A stretch of DNA of 10,896 nucleotides from JBBKWJ01 sp037968895 (lineage in GTDB: Bacteria > Actinomycetota > Acidimicrobiia > Acidimicrobiales > SZUA-35), in assembly GCA_037968895.1 (NCBI GenBank), contig JBBKWJ010000009.1:1-10896 (forward strand), written 5' to 3'. Of the stretch, positions 1 to 6,841 are shown piece after piece (within the stretch, counting starts at the first letter, position 1; each line of letters opens with the position of its first letter). A program made the position numbers and the translations under genes. Below the pieces are notes generated by a model. It was not told where the DNA came from, made no database searches, and worked only from the letters and a program-made list of their open reading frames with translations.

Positions 1-227
1 TCGGGCTGCACGGTTGTCACGGCATCCCAGGGGATAGGCGTCGACACCTGCGCCGCGACGCGAGGACGCACGCACCACGCCCCAAACACAGTTTTGTGCG
101 GAGCGTTCTGGTTGTAGTCCACGAAGACCCGCTCGCCCCGCTCCTCTTTCCACCATGCAGCAGTGAGAAGGTCGGGCTGGCGTCGTTCATGTTCTCGGGC
201 GAGCGCAACCGCGGCCGCTCTCACCAC
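1..227 (-). pseudogene. Prim-PolC continuation after the TAG, running off the window edge
   Basis: Directly after the TAG at 228-230 the same frame stays open to base 1 and carries family-specific sequence: AAAVALAREHERR, then TAAWWKEERGERVFVDYNQN, then HKTVFGAW and VRPR. The Asp of FVDYNQN is the third metal ligand of the PolDom family. If the TAG is counted as one residue it becomes residue 227, the number I recall for the equivalent Asp in mycobacterial PolDom. The first sense codons after the stop are GTG GTG. An AGGA (complement of 235-238) lies 7 bases before the first GTG (227-225), so re-initiation producing a separate C-terminal piece is conceivable. The simplest reading is one gene broken by a single nonsense change. 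The 3' end is outside the window. Confidence 0.8.
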
Positions 228-797
228 CTATGAGTCCTGGTTTGGTAACAGCCGAACGTAGATGTGGAGTCCCCGGCTCCCCGATGTTTTGATCCAACTC
301 GGCATGCCAAGCTCGTCTAGCAGCGCCTTGACCTCAATGGCGCCTTTTCGAATCGCGTTGAAGTCGACGCCAGGGGAGGGGTCGAGGTCGATGCGCAGTT
401 CATCGGTGTGCTCGGGATCGGCGGCATGGAAAGGCCATGGGTGAAAGCCAAGGCACCCTTGGTTGACGGCCCAAGCGATGTGCGCCATGTCGGCAGCGAC
501 GAGCGCGTTGGACTCGGTGAGGTTTGGCGTGGAAACGATGGTGGTCTGCAGCCACTCCGGCGCGCCTTTCGGCACCCGCTTCTGAAAGAACGACTTACCC
601 GAGGCCCCATCGGGGAATCGTTGGAGCAGGGTCGGACGCCCGCCGATCGTGTTCATCAGCGGCTCTTCAACCGCGAGGTAGTACTCGATGAGATCGAGCT
701 TCGTGTCACCCCGCTTGGAGAAGAACACCTTGTCGGGGCTTGAGATTCTGACCTCTTGGCCAGCGATCGTTCGGGTGATGGCTTCTTTGGCCGCCAT
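228..797 (-). CDS. Prim-PolC / LigD-type polymerase domain, N-terminal part up to an in-frame TAG
   Basis: This is a polymerase of the archaeo-eukaryotic primase superfamily (LigD PolDom). In mycobacteria the stand-alone form next to ligC (Prim-PolC/PolD1) fills short gaps during excision repair. The 189 residues seen include the two catalytic aspartates in IDLDPSP (D137 and D139), a FHPWPF segment (119-124) and the SGSRGLHIYV motif (172-181). The family is normally about 300 residues or more, and this frame stops at TAG 228-230. The same frame then continues with clear family sequence, including the third metal-binding Asp. The start ATG (797-795) is preceded by GGAGGGG (809-803) with 5 bases between, and it lies 2 bases after the ligC stop, so the two genes form one operon. 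The cut product would lack one catalytic carboxylate and is probably inactive alone. A sequencing error is the main alternative. Confidence 0.85.
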   Translation of the reverse strand: MAAKEAITRTIAGQEVRISSPDKVFFSKRGDTKLDLIEYYLAVEEPLMNTIGGRPTLLQRFPDGASGKSFFQKRVPKGAPEWLQTTIVSTPNLTESNALVAADMAHIAWAVNQGCLGFHPWPFHAADPEHTDELRIDLDPSPGVDFNAIRKGAIEVKALLDELGMPSWIKTSGSRGLHIYVRLLPNQDS

Positions 798-799
798 AC

Positions 800-1873
800 T
801 TACCCCTCCGCCGACAAGACGATGTCGAGGCCTGCCGGCTCTGGCTCATCAAGTTGATCAAACGTGCATTGCTCAACGGTTTTGTCTGGCCGCCAGCGAA
901 GCATCTTTGTGACTTCTCGGAACCGTCCGTTCAGCGTGCTGCCGTATTTCACCTCAACGACCGTTTCGATCCGGAGCGGAACCCATGAGTGGTCTTTCTT
1001 GCCACTCCACCGGTTTTGCGCCCCTGGCATGCGACCCTCTTCATGCGCCTGAGCATCGGCCCATTCGCTCCAGGGATGGGCCTCGATAGCGTCTTCAGTG
1101 AGCGGCGCGAGTTCATCGACTAGTTCGGCGCGGCGCTTTGCGGTGAAACTCGCAGCAACACCAACGTGGTGAAGCTGACCGGTGTCATCGTGAAGCCCAA
1201 GGAGGAGCGAGCCGACGCCAGCCCCGTCTTTATGCCACCGATAGCCGGCAACAACTGCGTCGGCGCTGCGGATGTGTTTGACCTTCAGCTGGGCCCGCTT
1301 GTTCTCAAGGTACGGGTCGTCGACAGGCTTGGCGATGAGGCCGTCGAGGCCAGCGCCCTCAAACTCGGTGAACCACCGGCTAGCGACCTCATGGTCTGCG
1401 GTGACAGGGGTCAGGTAGAGCGGCGGTTCTACGTTGGCAAGCTCCCGCTCGAGAATGGCACGACGCTCGCGGTATGGCCTCTCTCGAAGATCCTCATCGC
1501 CAAGAGCCAAGATGTCGAACGCAACGAAACAAGCCGGGGTTTCATCGGCAAGTTTCATGACGCGAGACTCGGCGGGATGAATGCGCTGTTGAAGTGAGTC
1601 GAAGTCGAGCTTGTTCGCGGTGGCGACGATCAGCTCACCATCGAGCACGATCTTCGGCGCACGCAAGCCCCTGATCGGCTCAAGCATTTCGGGGAAGTAG
1701 CGCGTGAGCGGCCGCTCATTTCGCGACCCAAGCTCGACCTCGTCGCCATCGCGGAAGACGATGCATCGAAAGCCATCCCACTTCGGTTCGAAAAGAATGT
1801 CGTTACGGTCGGGCAGACCGACGACAGCCTTGGCAAGCATTGGTTTGACCGGGGGCTGCACTGGCAGATCCAT
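800..1873 (-). CDS. ligC: ATP-dependent DNA ligase C
   Basis: A 357-residue ATP-dependent DNA ligase that seals nicks through an enzyme-AMP intermediate. It resembles mycobacterial LigC along its whole length (about 358 aa in M. tuberculosis). Visible motifs are: motif I EPKWDGF with adenylated Lys31; SRNER (50-54); LDGE (77-80) with the metal-linked Glu; LDFDSLQQRIHP (89-100); FVAFDILAL (116-124); motif IV EGAGLDGLIAKP (172-183); motif V KVKH (197-200); and a C-terminal OB-fold ending in an RFRE...LRWRPDK stretch (317-331). LigC with its adjacent Prim-PolC takes part in excision repair in mycobacteria, and the same order and tight spacing occur here. The ATG (1873-1871) has no Shine-Dalgarno but has TAACGT at -12 to -7, which suggests a leaderless message. 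The gene is divergent from the CoA-transferase gene. All ligase motifs appear intact. Confidence 0.95.
   Translation of the reverse strand: MDLPVQPPVKPMLAKAVVGLPDRNDILFEPKWDGFRCIVFRDGDEVELGSRNERPLTRYFPEMLEPIRGLRAPKIVLDGELIVATANKLDFDSLQQRIHPAESRVMKLADETPACFVAFDILALGDEDLRERPYRERRAILERELANVEPPLYLTPVTADHEVASRWFTEFEGAGLDGLIAKPVDDPYLENKRAQLKVKHIRSADAVVAGYRWHKDGAGVGSLLLGLHDDTGQLHHVGVAASFTAKRRAELVDELAPLTEDAIEAHPWSEWADAQAHEEGRMPGAQNRWSGKKDHSWVPLRIETVVEVKYGSTLNGRFREVTKMLRWRPDKTVEQCTFDQLDEPEPAGLDIVLSAEG
803..809 (-). promoter_or_regulatory. Shine-Dalgarno site of the Prim-PolC gene
   Basis: GGAGGGG on the minus strand, inside the last codons of ligC and 5 bases before the ATG at 797. It fixes the polymerase start and shows that it is translated from the ligC transcript. 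Confidence 0.7.
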
Positions 1874-1879
1874 GGGCCG

Positions 1880-1885
1880 ACGTTA
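1880..1885 (-). promoter_or_regulatory. Putative -10 element of ligC (leaderless)
   Basis: The minus strand reads TAACGT, which fits TANNNT. It lies at -12 to -7 from the A of the ligC ATG. No purine-rich ribosome-binding site lies between it and the start. No clear -35 is seen. The call rests on position and on the same pattern at other first genes in the window. Confidence 0.4.
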
Positions 1886-1936
1886 CACCCTCACCGGGAG
1901 TGACATTGGGCCTTCGTTGTGATGGCGGGTGCTCGC

Positions 1937-1942
1937 TAGGGT
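1937..1942 (+). promoter_or_regulatory. TAGGGT before the CoA-transferase start: -10 element or Shine-Dalgarno
   Basis: TAGGGT sits at -13 to -8 relative to ATG 1950. It can be read as a leaderless -10 hexamer (TANNNT) or as an AGGG ribosome-binding site (1938-1941) 8 bases before the ATG. Either reading favours ATG 1950 over the in-frame GTG codons at 1929 and 1941. Confidence 0.4.
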
Positions 1943-1949
1943 GCTCGAC

Positions 1950-3269
1950 ATGTCGTTGCATCTGCCAGAAAGCCCAGCGTCCACTGCCGACCTTGCCGAA
2001 GCACTCGTCGATCAGTTGCCTCCTGGCGCAGATGTTGTCGTACCGATCAGCAACGGCGAGCCGGTCAAGTTGCTCGACGAGATTGAGAAGCGGGCCGACC
2101 GCCTCACCAACGTTCGAATCCATCAAATGCACGCACTGCGCGACCGCCCGTATCTCCATGGCGCGTACCGAGGCCACCTCGAGCATGTGTCATGGTTTCT
2201 TTCGCACATCACGCGCCCCGCGTTCGCAGCTGGAGGTTTGCACTTTGCTCCTGCCAACTTCAGCGAAGTGCCACTGTTTCTGCTCGAGAAGAAGCCAGCT
2301 GTCGTGCTGGCAGCTGCGAGCCCGCCCGACCGCCATGGCTACTTCAGCCTTGGACTAAGCGCTGACTATGCGGCGGCGATGATTGGTCGAGTGCCGTTTG
2401 TGCTTGAGGTCAACCCGCAGATGCCGCGAACGTTCGGCTCAAACCGCCTCCATATCGACGACGTGGCTGGCTGGTGCGAAGCCGACTATCCGTTGATTGA
2501 GGTGCCAGCCCCCGTCCCATCCGAGCAAGACCGCATGATTGCGGGCCACATCGTTGACCGGATTAGCGACGGGGCGACCATCCAGCTTGGGATCGGTTCG
2601 ATCCCAACTGCAGTCGCAACCTTCCTCAAAGATCACAAGCATCTCGGCATTCACACCGAGCTGTTGTCTGACCCCGTCGTTGATCTCGTCGAGATTGGTG
2701 CTGTGACCGGGCTTCGCAAGAAAACCAACCGGGGCCGGATCGTCTGTACCTTCGCCCTCGGCTCGCGCAAGCTGTATGACTTCGTAAATGCGAACGACCT
2801 CGTTCACTTCGAATCGGTCGACATCGTCAACGACCCGCGGCGCATAGGTGAGGAAGATAACTTCGTGTCGATCAACGCCACTCTGCAGGTCGACCTGTTC
2901 GGCCAATGTGCTTCGGAAACGCTCGGGACGACCTATTTCTCTGGCAGTGGCGGCCAGGCCGACTTCGCTCGGGGCGCCCAGTATTCCGAGGGTGGCCAAG
3001 GTTTCGTTGTGCTCCCTTCCACCGCAAGCGAGGGTCGGATCAGTCGCATCACGCCGACGCTGAATTCGGGTGCAGTCGTGACTACCCAGAAGAACACGGT
3101 CGACAAGGTCGTGACCGAGTACGGGGTAGCCGAGCTTCAGGGCCGCACGCTCTCAGAGCGGGCCGCGGCGCTCATCGCTATCGCCCACCCAACTCATCGC
3201 GAGTGGCTCAGCCGGGCGGCCGAAGACCAAGGTCTCGACCTCGACTACCGCCGGGGCCAGAACTGTTAG
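1950..3269 (+). CDS. Acetyl-CoA hydrolase/transferase family protein (4-hydroxybutyrate CoA-transferase-like)
   Basis: A family I CoA-transferase of 439 residues that moves CoA between carboxylic acids, or hydrolyses acyl-CoA, through a glutamyl-CoA thioester. The architecture is that of the Cat1/Cat2/AbfT group. The N-terminal half has SNGEP and HFAPANFSEVP. The second half has the glycine-rich LGIGSIPTAV and the GIHTELLSD motif, whose Glu (residue 237 from this start) should be catalytic, close to Glu238 that I recall for the Clostridium aminobutyricum enzyme. The C-terminal half contains FSGSGGQADFARGA and VVTEYGVAELQGRTL, typical of the family. The length of about 440 aa is normal. Likely substrates are short-chain acids such as acetate, propionate, butyrate, 4-hydroxybutyrate or succinate; the sequence does not decide. 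An upstream GTG at 1929 would add 7 residues. The gene stands alone, divergent from ligC and convergent with the LOG gene, with only 29 bases and no obvious terminator hairpin between their stops. Confidence 0.9.
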   Translation: MSLHLPESPASTADLAEALVDQLPPGADVVVPISNGEPVKLLDEIEKRADRLTNVRIHQMHALRDRPYLHGAYRGHLEHVSWFLSHITRPAFAAGGLHFAPANFSEVPLFLLEKKPAVVLAAASPPDRHGYFSLGLSADYAAAMIGRVPFVLEVNPQMPRTFGSNRLHIDDVAGWCEADYPLIEVPAPVPSEQDRMIAGHIVDRISDGATIQLGIGSIPTAVATFLKDHKHLGIHTELLSDPVVDLVEIGAVTGLRKKTNRGRIVCTFALGSRKLYDFVNANDLVHFESVDIVNDPRRIGEEDNFVSINATLQVDLFGQCASETLGTTYFSGSGGQADFARGAQYSEGGQGFVVLPSTASEGRISRITPTLNSGAVVTTQKNTVDKVVTEYGVAELQGRTLSERAAALIAIAHPTHREWLSRAAEDQGLDLDYRRGQNC

Positions 3270-3298
3270 AGAGCTAGCGCTTCCCTGATGTGAGACGG

Positions 3299-3898
3299 CT
3301 ACAGGATCGTGGTGTCGATCCACTTCGCTTCGACGTCGACTGGAGTCTCGGCAATGAGGCGCAGCAATTCGGCCGGATCGCCGTGCTGAAGCACGAGGTC
3401 ACGGTTGCTGGGTTTTAGAAGTTGGTCGTCGACGGCCCGATCCATCCAGGCCAAGAAGTGATCCCAGAATCCGTCAACGTTGAGTAATGCGACAGGCTTG
3501 CGGTGAAGGCCGATCTGAAGCCAGGTGGTGACCTCGGCGAGTTCCTCCAACGTGCCAAAGCCTCCTGGCATGGCGACGAAGGCATCGGAGCGTCGAATCA
3601 TCTCGGCTTTCCGCTCGTGCATCGTTGCCACCTCGATGAAGTTGGTGACGCCTTTGTGCTCGACCTCATGCGGAAACAAGCCCGCTGGCATCACTCCCGT
3701 CACAGTGCCACCACCGGCGAGAACCGCGTCGGCAATCCGACCCATCAGGCCGACGGCGCCGCCGCCGTAGACCAACTCGATGCCTTCGCTCGCCAAGAGT
3801 GACCCGAACGCGTCTGCCGCGTCGATGATCTTCTGGTTGTTGCCCGTCGATGACGCGCAATAGACGCAGATCGCCTTCAGTTTCTGCGATGAATGCAT
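3299..3898 (-). CDS. LOG family protein (nucleotide 5'-monophosphate phosphoribohydrolase, TIGR00730)
   Basis: A 199-residue single-domain Rossmann-fold protein of the LONELY GUY family, often mis-annotated as lysine decarboxylase. Family members cleave the N-glycosidic bond of cytokinin riboside monophosphates or ordinary nucleoside monophosphates. Diagnostic segments are VYCASSTGNN near the N-terminus, VYGGGAVGLMG (43-53), TMHERKAEM (92-100) with the conserved Arg96, and PGGFGTLEE (111-119) with the catalytic Glu119. The size is typical for bacterial LOG proteins. The start ATG (3898-3896) was chosen because family homology begins right after it. The frame stays open for a further 246 codons upstream, but that part lies antisense to the carboxylase gene and has no family sequence. 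No Shine-Dalgarno is present; TATGTT at -12 to -7 suggests leaderless transcription. The true substrate in this organism is not evident. Confidence 0.92.
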   Translation of the reverse strand: MHSSQKLKAICVYCASSTGNNQKIIDAADAFGSLLASEGIELVYGGGAVGLMGRIADAVLAGGGTVTGVMPAGLFPHEVEHKGVTNFIEVATMHERKAEMIRRSDAFVAMPGGFGTLEELAEVTTWLQIGLHRKPVALLNVDGFWDHFLAWMDRAVDDQLLKPSNRDLVLQHGDPAELLRLIAETPVDVEAKWIDTTIL

Positions 3899-3904
3899 GG
3901 AATC

Positions 3905-3910
3905 AACATA
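3905..3910 (-). promoter_or_regulatory. Putative -10 element of the LOG gene (leaderless)
   Basis: TATGTT on the minus strand at -12 to -7 from the ATG at 3898, with no ribosome-binding site before the ATG. It fits TANNNT. It lies in the divergent region shared with the carboxylase operon. Confidence 0.4.
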
Positions 3911-3941
3911 GCCGTAGTGCAAAAGATCACCGCAGCCAGAA

Positions 3942-3971
3942 ATGACGATCGCGGTGCGCAGCGAGTACGGT
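3942..3971 (+). promoter_or_regulatory. Putative promoter of the acyl-CoA carboxylase operon
   Basis: ATGACG (3942-3947; four of six matches to TTGACA) and TACGGT (3966-3971; fits TANNNT) are separated by 18 bases. The second hexamer ends 8 bases before the GTG at 3980. No Shine-Dalgarno precedes that GTG, so transcription could start at or next to the start codon. This is a visual match only. Confidence 0.3.
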
Positions 3972-3979
3972 CTCTTTTC

Positions 3980-5530
3980 GTGTCTGAGATCACTATTGCT
4001 GACAAAATCGCCGACCTCGAAGAGCGCAAGAACCAAGCGCTCAATGCGGGTCCCGAGCGCGCGGTCAAACGCCAGCATGAGAAGGGCAAGATGCTGGCCC
4101 GGGAGCGGCTTGACTATCTGCTCGATGAGGGGTCGTTCCACGAGCTCGACATGCTGGCCAGGAGCCGTGCTCCTGAGGCAACCGAACGTCCATACACCGA
4201 CGGCGTAATTACGGGTTGGGGCACCATCGAGGGCCGTAAGGTCTTCGTCTTTAGCCAGGACTTCACCATTATGGGTGGGTCGCTTGGTGAAGTCTTCGCC
4301 GAGAAACTCCACAAACTTATGGATCTCTCGCTTTCTGTCGGGGCCCCGCTCATCGGCCTCAACGATGGTGCCGGTGCTCGAATCCCTGAAGGCGTCGTAA
4401 GCCTCGATGGGTATGGCGGCATCTTCTACCGAAACGTCCAGGCTTCTGGCGTCATCCCCCAGATCAGCGTCATCATGGGCCCCTGCGCCGGTGGCGCGGT
4501 GTACAGCCCCGCGATGACCGACTTCATCTTTATGGTGCGCGAAACCTCGCACATGTTTATTACCGGCCCCGACGTCGTCAAGACGGTCACCGGCGAAGAG
4601 GTCACCCTCGAAGAACTCGGCGGCGCAGGTTCTCACTCGTCGAAGTCGGGTGTTGCCAACTTCGTTGGTAACGACGAGCAGTCCACGCTCGACGACGTGA
4701 AGTTCCTGTTGGGATTCTTGCCTTCAAACAACCTCGAACAACCGCCGTTCGAAGAGCCGACCGACGACCCCGACCGGCTCTGCCCCGAGCTGGCAGACAT
4801 CATGCCGGACAGCCCAAACATGCCGTACGACATGAAGGCCGTCATCGGTTCAATTGTCGACGATGGTGAATATCTCGAATACCACGCCAACTGGGCGCAG
4901 GCCATCACATGCGGCTTTGCCCGTCTAAACGGCAAGCCGATCGGCATCGTCGGCAACCAGCCGATGATCCTCGCCGGCGTGCTCGACATCGAGAGCTCGT
5001 CCAAGGCCGCCCGCTTCGTCCGCACCTGCGACGCATTCAACATCCCGCTCGTCACTTTCGTTGACGTTCCCGGCTTTCTGCCTGGTGTCGACCAGGAATA
5101 CGGCGGCATCATCCGTCATGGAGCGAAGTTGCTCTACGCCTACTGCGAAGCAACAGTGCCTCGAATCCAGGTCATTACCCGCAAGGCATACGGCGGCGCG
5201 TATGTGGTCATGGACTCGAAGTCGATCGGCTCCGACCTCTCGTTCGCTTGGCCAACTGCTGAACTGGCCGTCATGGGTCCAGAAGGTGCAACCGACGTCG
5301 TGTATCGCCGTGAGATCCAGGCTGCGGCCGACCCCGCATCACGGCGAACCGAGCTCATTGACGAGTACAAAGAACGATTCGCCAACCCGTGGATTGCAGC
5401 CGAGCGTGGCTACATCGACGACGTCATCGACCCAACCGAGACTCGACGCAAGCTCATCGCAGGCATGGACATGCTCCAGTCCAAGCGAGAAGACCTACCG
5501 AAGCGCAAGCACGGAAACGTACCGTTGTGA
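3980..5530 (+). CDS. pccB: Acyl-CoA (propionyl-CoA) carboxylase beta subunit, carboxyltransferase
   Basis: The carboxyltransferase subunit of a biotin-dependent acyl-CoA carboxylase. It moves carboxyl groups from carboxybiotin to propionyl-, acetyl- or butyryl-CoA in the cytoplasm. The protein has 516 residues from GTG 3980, the usual length, with two crotonase-like halves. The N-terminal half has GARIPEGVVSLDGYGGIF (132-149) and GPCAGGAVYSPAMTDF (167-182). The C-terminal half has DVPGFLPG (362-369), QEYGGIIRHGAK (372-383) and KAYGGAYVVMDSKSIGSD (402-419). These include the glycine-rich oxyanion loops. The position that I recall as Asp in S. coelicolor PccB, Cys in M. tuberculosis AccD5 and Ile in AccB (GGAYxVM) is Val here, so the substrate is uncertain. 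The frame is open from ATG 3893, but the first 29 residues overlap the LOG start and do not look like family sequence. No alpha (biotin carboxylase/BCCP) subunit is in the window. The gene is translationally coupled to the epsilon subunit. Confidence 0.94.
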   Translation: MSEITIADKIADLEERKNQALNAGPERAVKRQHEKGKMLARERLDYLLDEGSFHELDMLARSRAPEATERPYTDGVITGWGTIEGRKVFVFSQDFTIMGGSLGEVFAEKLHKLMDLSLSVGAPLIGLNDGAGARIPEGVVSLDGYGGIFYRNVQASGVIPQISVIMGPCAGGAVYSPAMTDFIFMVRETSHMFITGPDVVKTVTGEEVTLEELGGAGSHSSKSGVANFVGNDEQSTLDDVKFLLGFLPSNNLEQPPFEEPTDDPDRLCPELADIMPDSPNMPYDMKAVIGSIVDDGEYLEYHANWAQAITCGFARLNGKPIGIVGNQPMILAGVLDIESSSKAARFVRTCDAFNIPLVTFVDVPGFLPGVDQEYGGIIRHGAKLLYAYCEATVPRIQVITRKAYGGAYVVMDSKSIGSDLSFAWPTAELAVMGPEGATDVVYRREIQAAADPASRRTELIDEYKERFANPWIAAERGYIDDVIDPTETRRKLIAGMDMLQSKREDLPKRKHGNVPL

Positions 5531-5721
5531 GCACCCCGCAGGTCGGCGACATCCGGGGCAACCCAACCGATGAAGAAGCAGTTGCCATTGTTGCGGCCAT
5601 CGAACTGGCATGGCCCCGGCCCGCGCAGAGTACTCGTGTTGCCCCTTCGGGAGCGCCGGCATGGCGCTTCAGCGGTCGTTGGTGGGCGAAGCCGGTAGCG
5701 GCAATCCGTCAGCGCCCGTAG
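5527..5721 (+). CDS. accE: Acyl-CoA carboxylase epsilon subunit
   Basis: A 64-residue protein matching the actinobacterial acyl-CoA carboxylase epsilon subunits. These small, poorly conserved proteins bind the alpha/beta complex and stimulate activity. The recognisable part is near the N-terminus, IRGNPTDEEAVAIVAAI (9-25), followed by a proline-rich, low-complexity stretch and a tail with WRFSGRWW (46-53). The GTG start overlaps the stop of the beta subunit (GTGA at 5527-5530), the classic arrangement for this subunit and a sign of translational coupling. The longer frame upstream (from 5389) lies inside the beta subunit gene and is not used. The identification rests on the motif and the position; the C-terminal half alone would not be recognisable. 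Confidence 0.85.
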   Translation: MSTPQVGDIRGNPTDEEAVAIVAAIELAWPRPAQSTRVAPSGAPAWRFSGRWWAKPVAAIRQRP

Positions 5722-5725
5722 GACG

Positions 5726-6841
5726 ATGGGTCCTCTTTCCGATATTCGAGTCCTCGACTTGTCGACGGTCCTCGCAGGCCCAGGCTGTGCCCGCTATCTC
5801 GCCGATTTCGGTGCCGACGTCATAAAGGTTGAGCGACGGGCGATCGGTGACACGGCCCGCAACTTAGGGTGGCGCGACAAGGAAGACAACGAGACATTCT
5901 TCTTCAAAGGCGCCAACCGAAACAAGCGCTTCATCGAGCTCGACCTCACCACAACGGATGACCGCGACCGGCTGCTCAAGCTCGTCGCCGTTAGCGACGT
6001 TCTGGTCGAAAACATGCGGCCAGGCAAGCTCGCAGCCTTGGGACTCAGCACCGAGGTGCTGCACCGCTACAACCCCAAGCTTGTCATCGTCAGCGTTACC
6101 GCCTTTGGCCAGACGGGACCATACAAAGATCGTCCTGGATTCGCCACCCTCGCGGAAGCGATGTCTGGGTTTGCCGCCATCAACGGCGCCGAAGACGGTG
6201 CACCTACCCTGCCCCCGATCGCGCTAACCGACGAGGTCACTGGTTTGGCTGGCGCATTTGCGGCCATGGTGGCGTTGCACTCTGGCGTTGGTCAGGTTGT
6301 TGACGTGAACCTCCTCGAGAGCCTGATCCAGATGATGGGGCCGCTGCCCTCACTCTGGCTCCGCAACGGTGAGCAGCAGCCGCGCCTTGGCAGCGGGCTG
6401 CCCTACTCGGTGCCGCGTGGCACCTATCTGACCAGCGATGAGCAGTGGGTTGCGGTCTCTACGTCGGCTGACACCGTCGCCGCTCGTGTGATGGCGTTGG
6501 TCGGGCTCGGCGGCGACCCTCGTGTTGCGACGACGGCGGACCGAATGGCCAATCGCGATCTGGTCGAAGCCAGGATGTCGGAGTGGGTGAGCGCCCGGAC
6601 TCAGGACGAGGTGCTTGAAGCATTCGCTGCTGCTGACGCCGCGGTCGCCCCCGTATATGACATGGAAGCCCTCTGCGCTGACCCCCATGTCGTTGCTCGC
6701 GAGTCGATGATTGAGGCCGAGGGCTACCCAATGCCAGGGCTGATTGCCCGCCTTTCGGAAACGCCGGGCAGCGTGCGGTGGCCCGGCCGCCCGCTTGGCC
6801 GCGATACCGAAGAGGTGTTCGATGAGTTCGGACTTACCTGA
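5726..6841 (+). CDS. CaiB/BaiF family III CoA-transferase
   Basis: A 371-residue family III CoA-transferase, the group containing CaiB, formyl-CoA transferase, succinyl-CoA:mesaconate/citramalate CoA-transferases and alpha-methylacyl-CoA racemase. It begins with the standard IRVLDLSTVLAGPG (7-20) and DFGADVIKVE (27-36). It continues with ENMRPGKLAALGL (95-107), VSVTAFGQTGPYKDRPGF (122-139) and the catalytic Asp169 in ALTDEVTGLAGA, the same number as in E. coli CaiB. The shared tail WPGRPLGRDTEEVF (355-368) is present. A transferase role fits better than racemase because of the FGQTGPY loop and the Asp, but the substrate cannot be read from the sequence. The start ATG is 5 bases after the accE stop, with AGGA at 5720-5723. 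Co-transcription with the carboxylase suggests work on the same acyl-CoA pool, for example mesaconyl-, methylmalonyl- or succinyl-CoA. Confidence 0.92.
   Translation: MGPLSDIRVLDLSTVLAGPGCARYLADFGADVIKVERRAIGDTARNLGWRDKEDNETFFFKGANRNKRFIELDLTTTDDRDRLLKLVAVSDVLVENMRPGKLAALGLSTEVLHRYNPKLVIVSVTAFGQTGPYKDRPGFATLAEAMSGFAAINGAEDGAPTLPPIALTDEVTGLAGAFAAMVALHSGVGQVVDVNLLESLIQMMGPLPSLWLRNGEQQPRLGSGLPYSVPRGTYLTSDEQWVAVSTSADTVAARVMALVGLGGDPRVATTADRMANRDLVEARMSEWVSARTQDEVLEAFAAADAAVAPVYDMEALCADPHVVARESMIEAEGYPMPGLIARLSETPGSVRWPGRPLGRDTEEVFDEFGLT

Noticed and set aside
17..208. 63-codon minus-strand frame at the window start
   Set aside because: It is in a different frame from the Prim-PolC continuation, which carries the homology over the same bases.
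3270..3298. Possible bidirectional terminator between the CoA-transferase and LOG genes
   Set aside because: Only a 4-base TAGC/GCTA pairing is present and there is no T-run, which is too weak to call.
3893..3979. N-terminal extension of the carboxylase beta subunit from ATG 3893
   Set aside because: The 29 added residues overlap the LOG start codon and its putative promoter, do not resemble family sequence, and leave no room for the carboxylase promoter. GTG 3980 gives the usual length.
3899..4636. The LOG reading frame stays open for 246 more codons upstream on the minus strand
   Set aside because: It is antisense to the carboxylase gene, has no LOG-family sequence, and homology begins at the Met at 3898. 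Long open antisense frames are common opposite GC-rich genes.
4633..5112. 159-codon open frame on the minus strand
   Set aside because: A shadow of the carboxylase gene; its Ser/Arg/Pro-rich composition is typical of antisense translation and shows no domain.
5061..5573. 170-codon open frame on the plus strand
   Set aside because: An out-of-frame reading of the carboxylase beta and epsilon genes, both of which have clear homology in their own frames.
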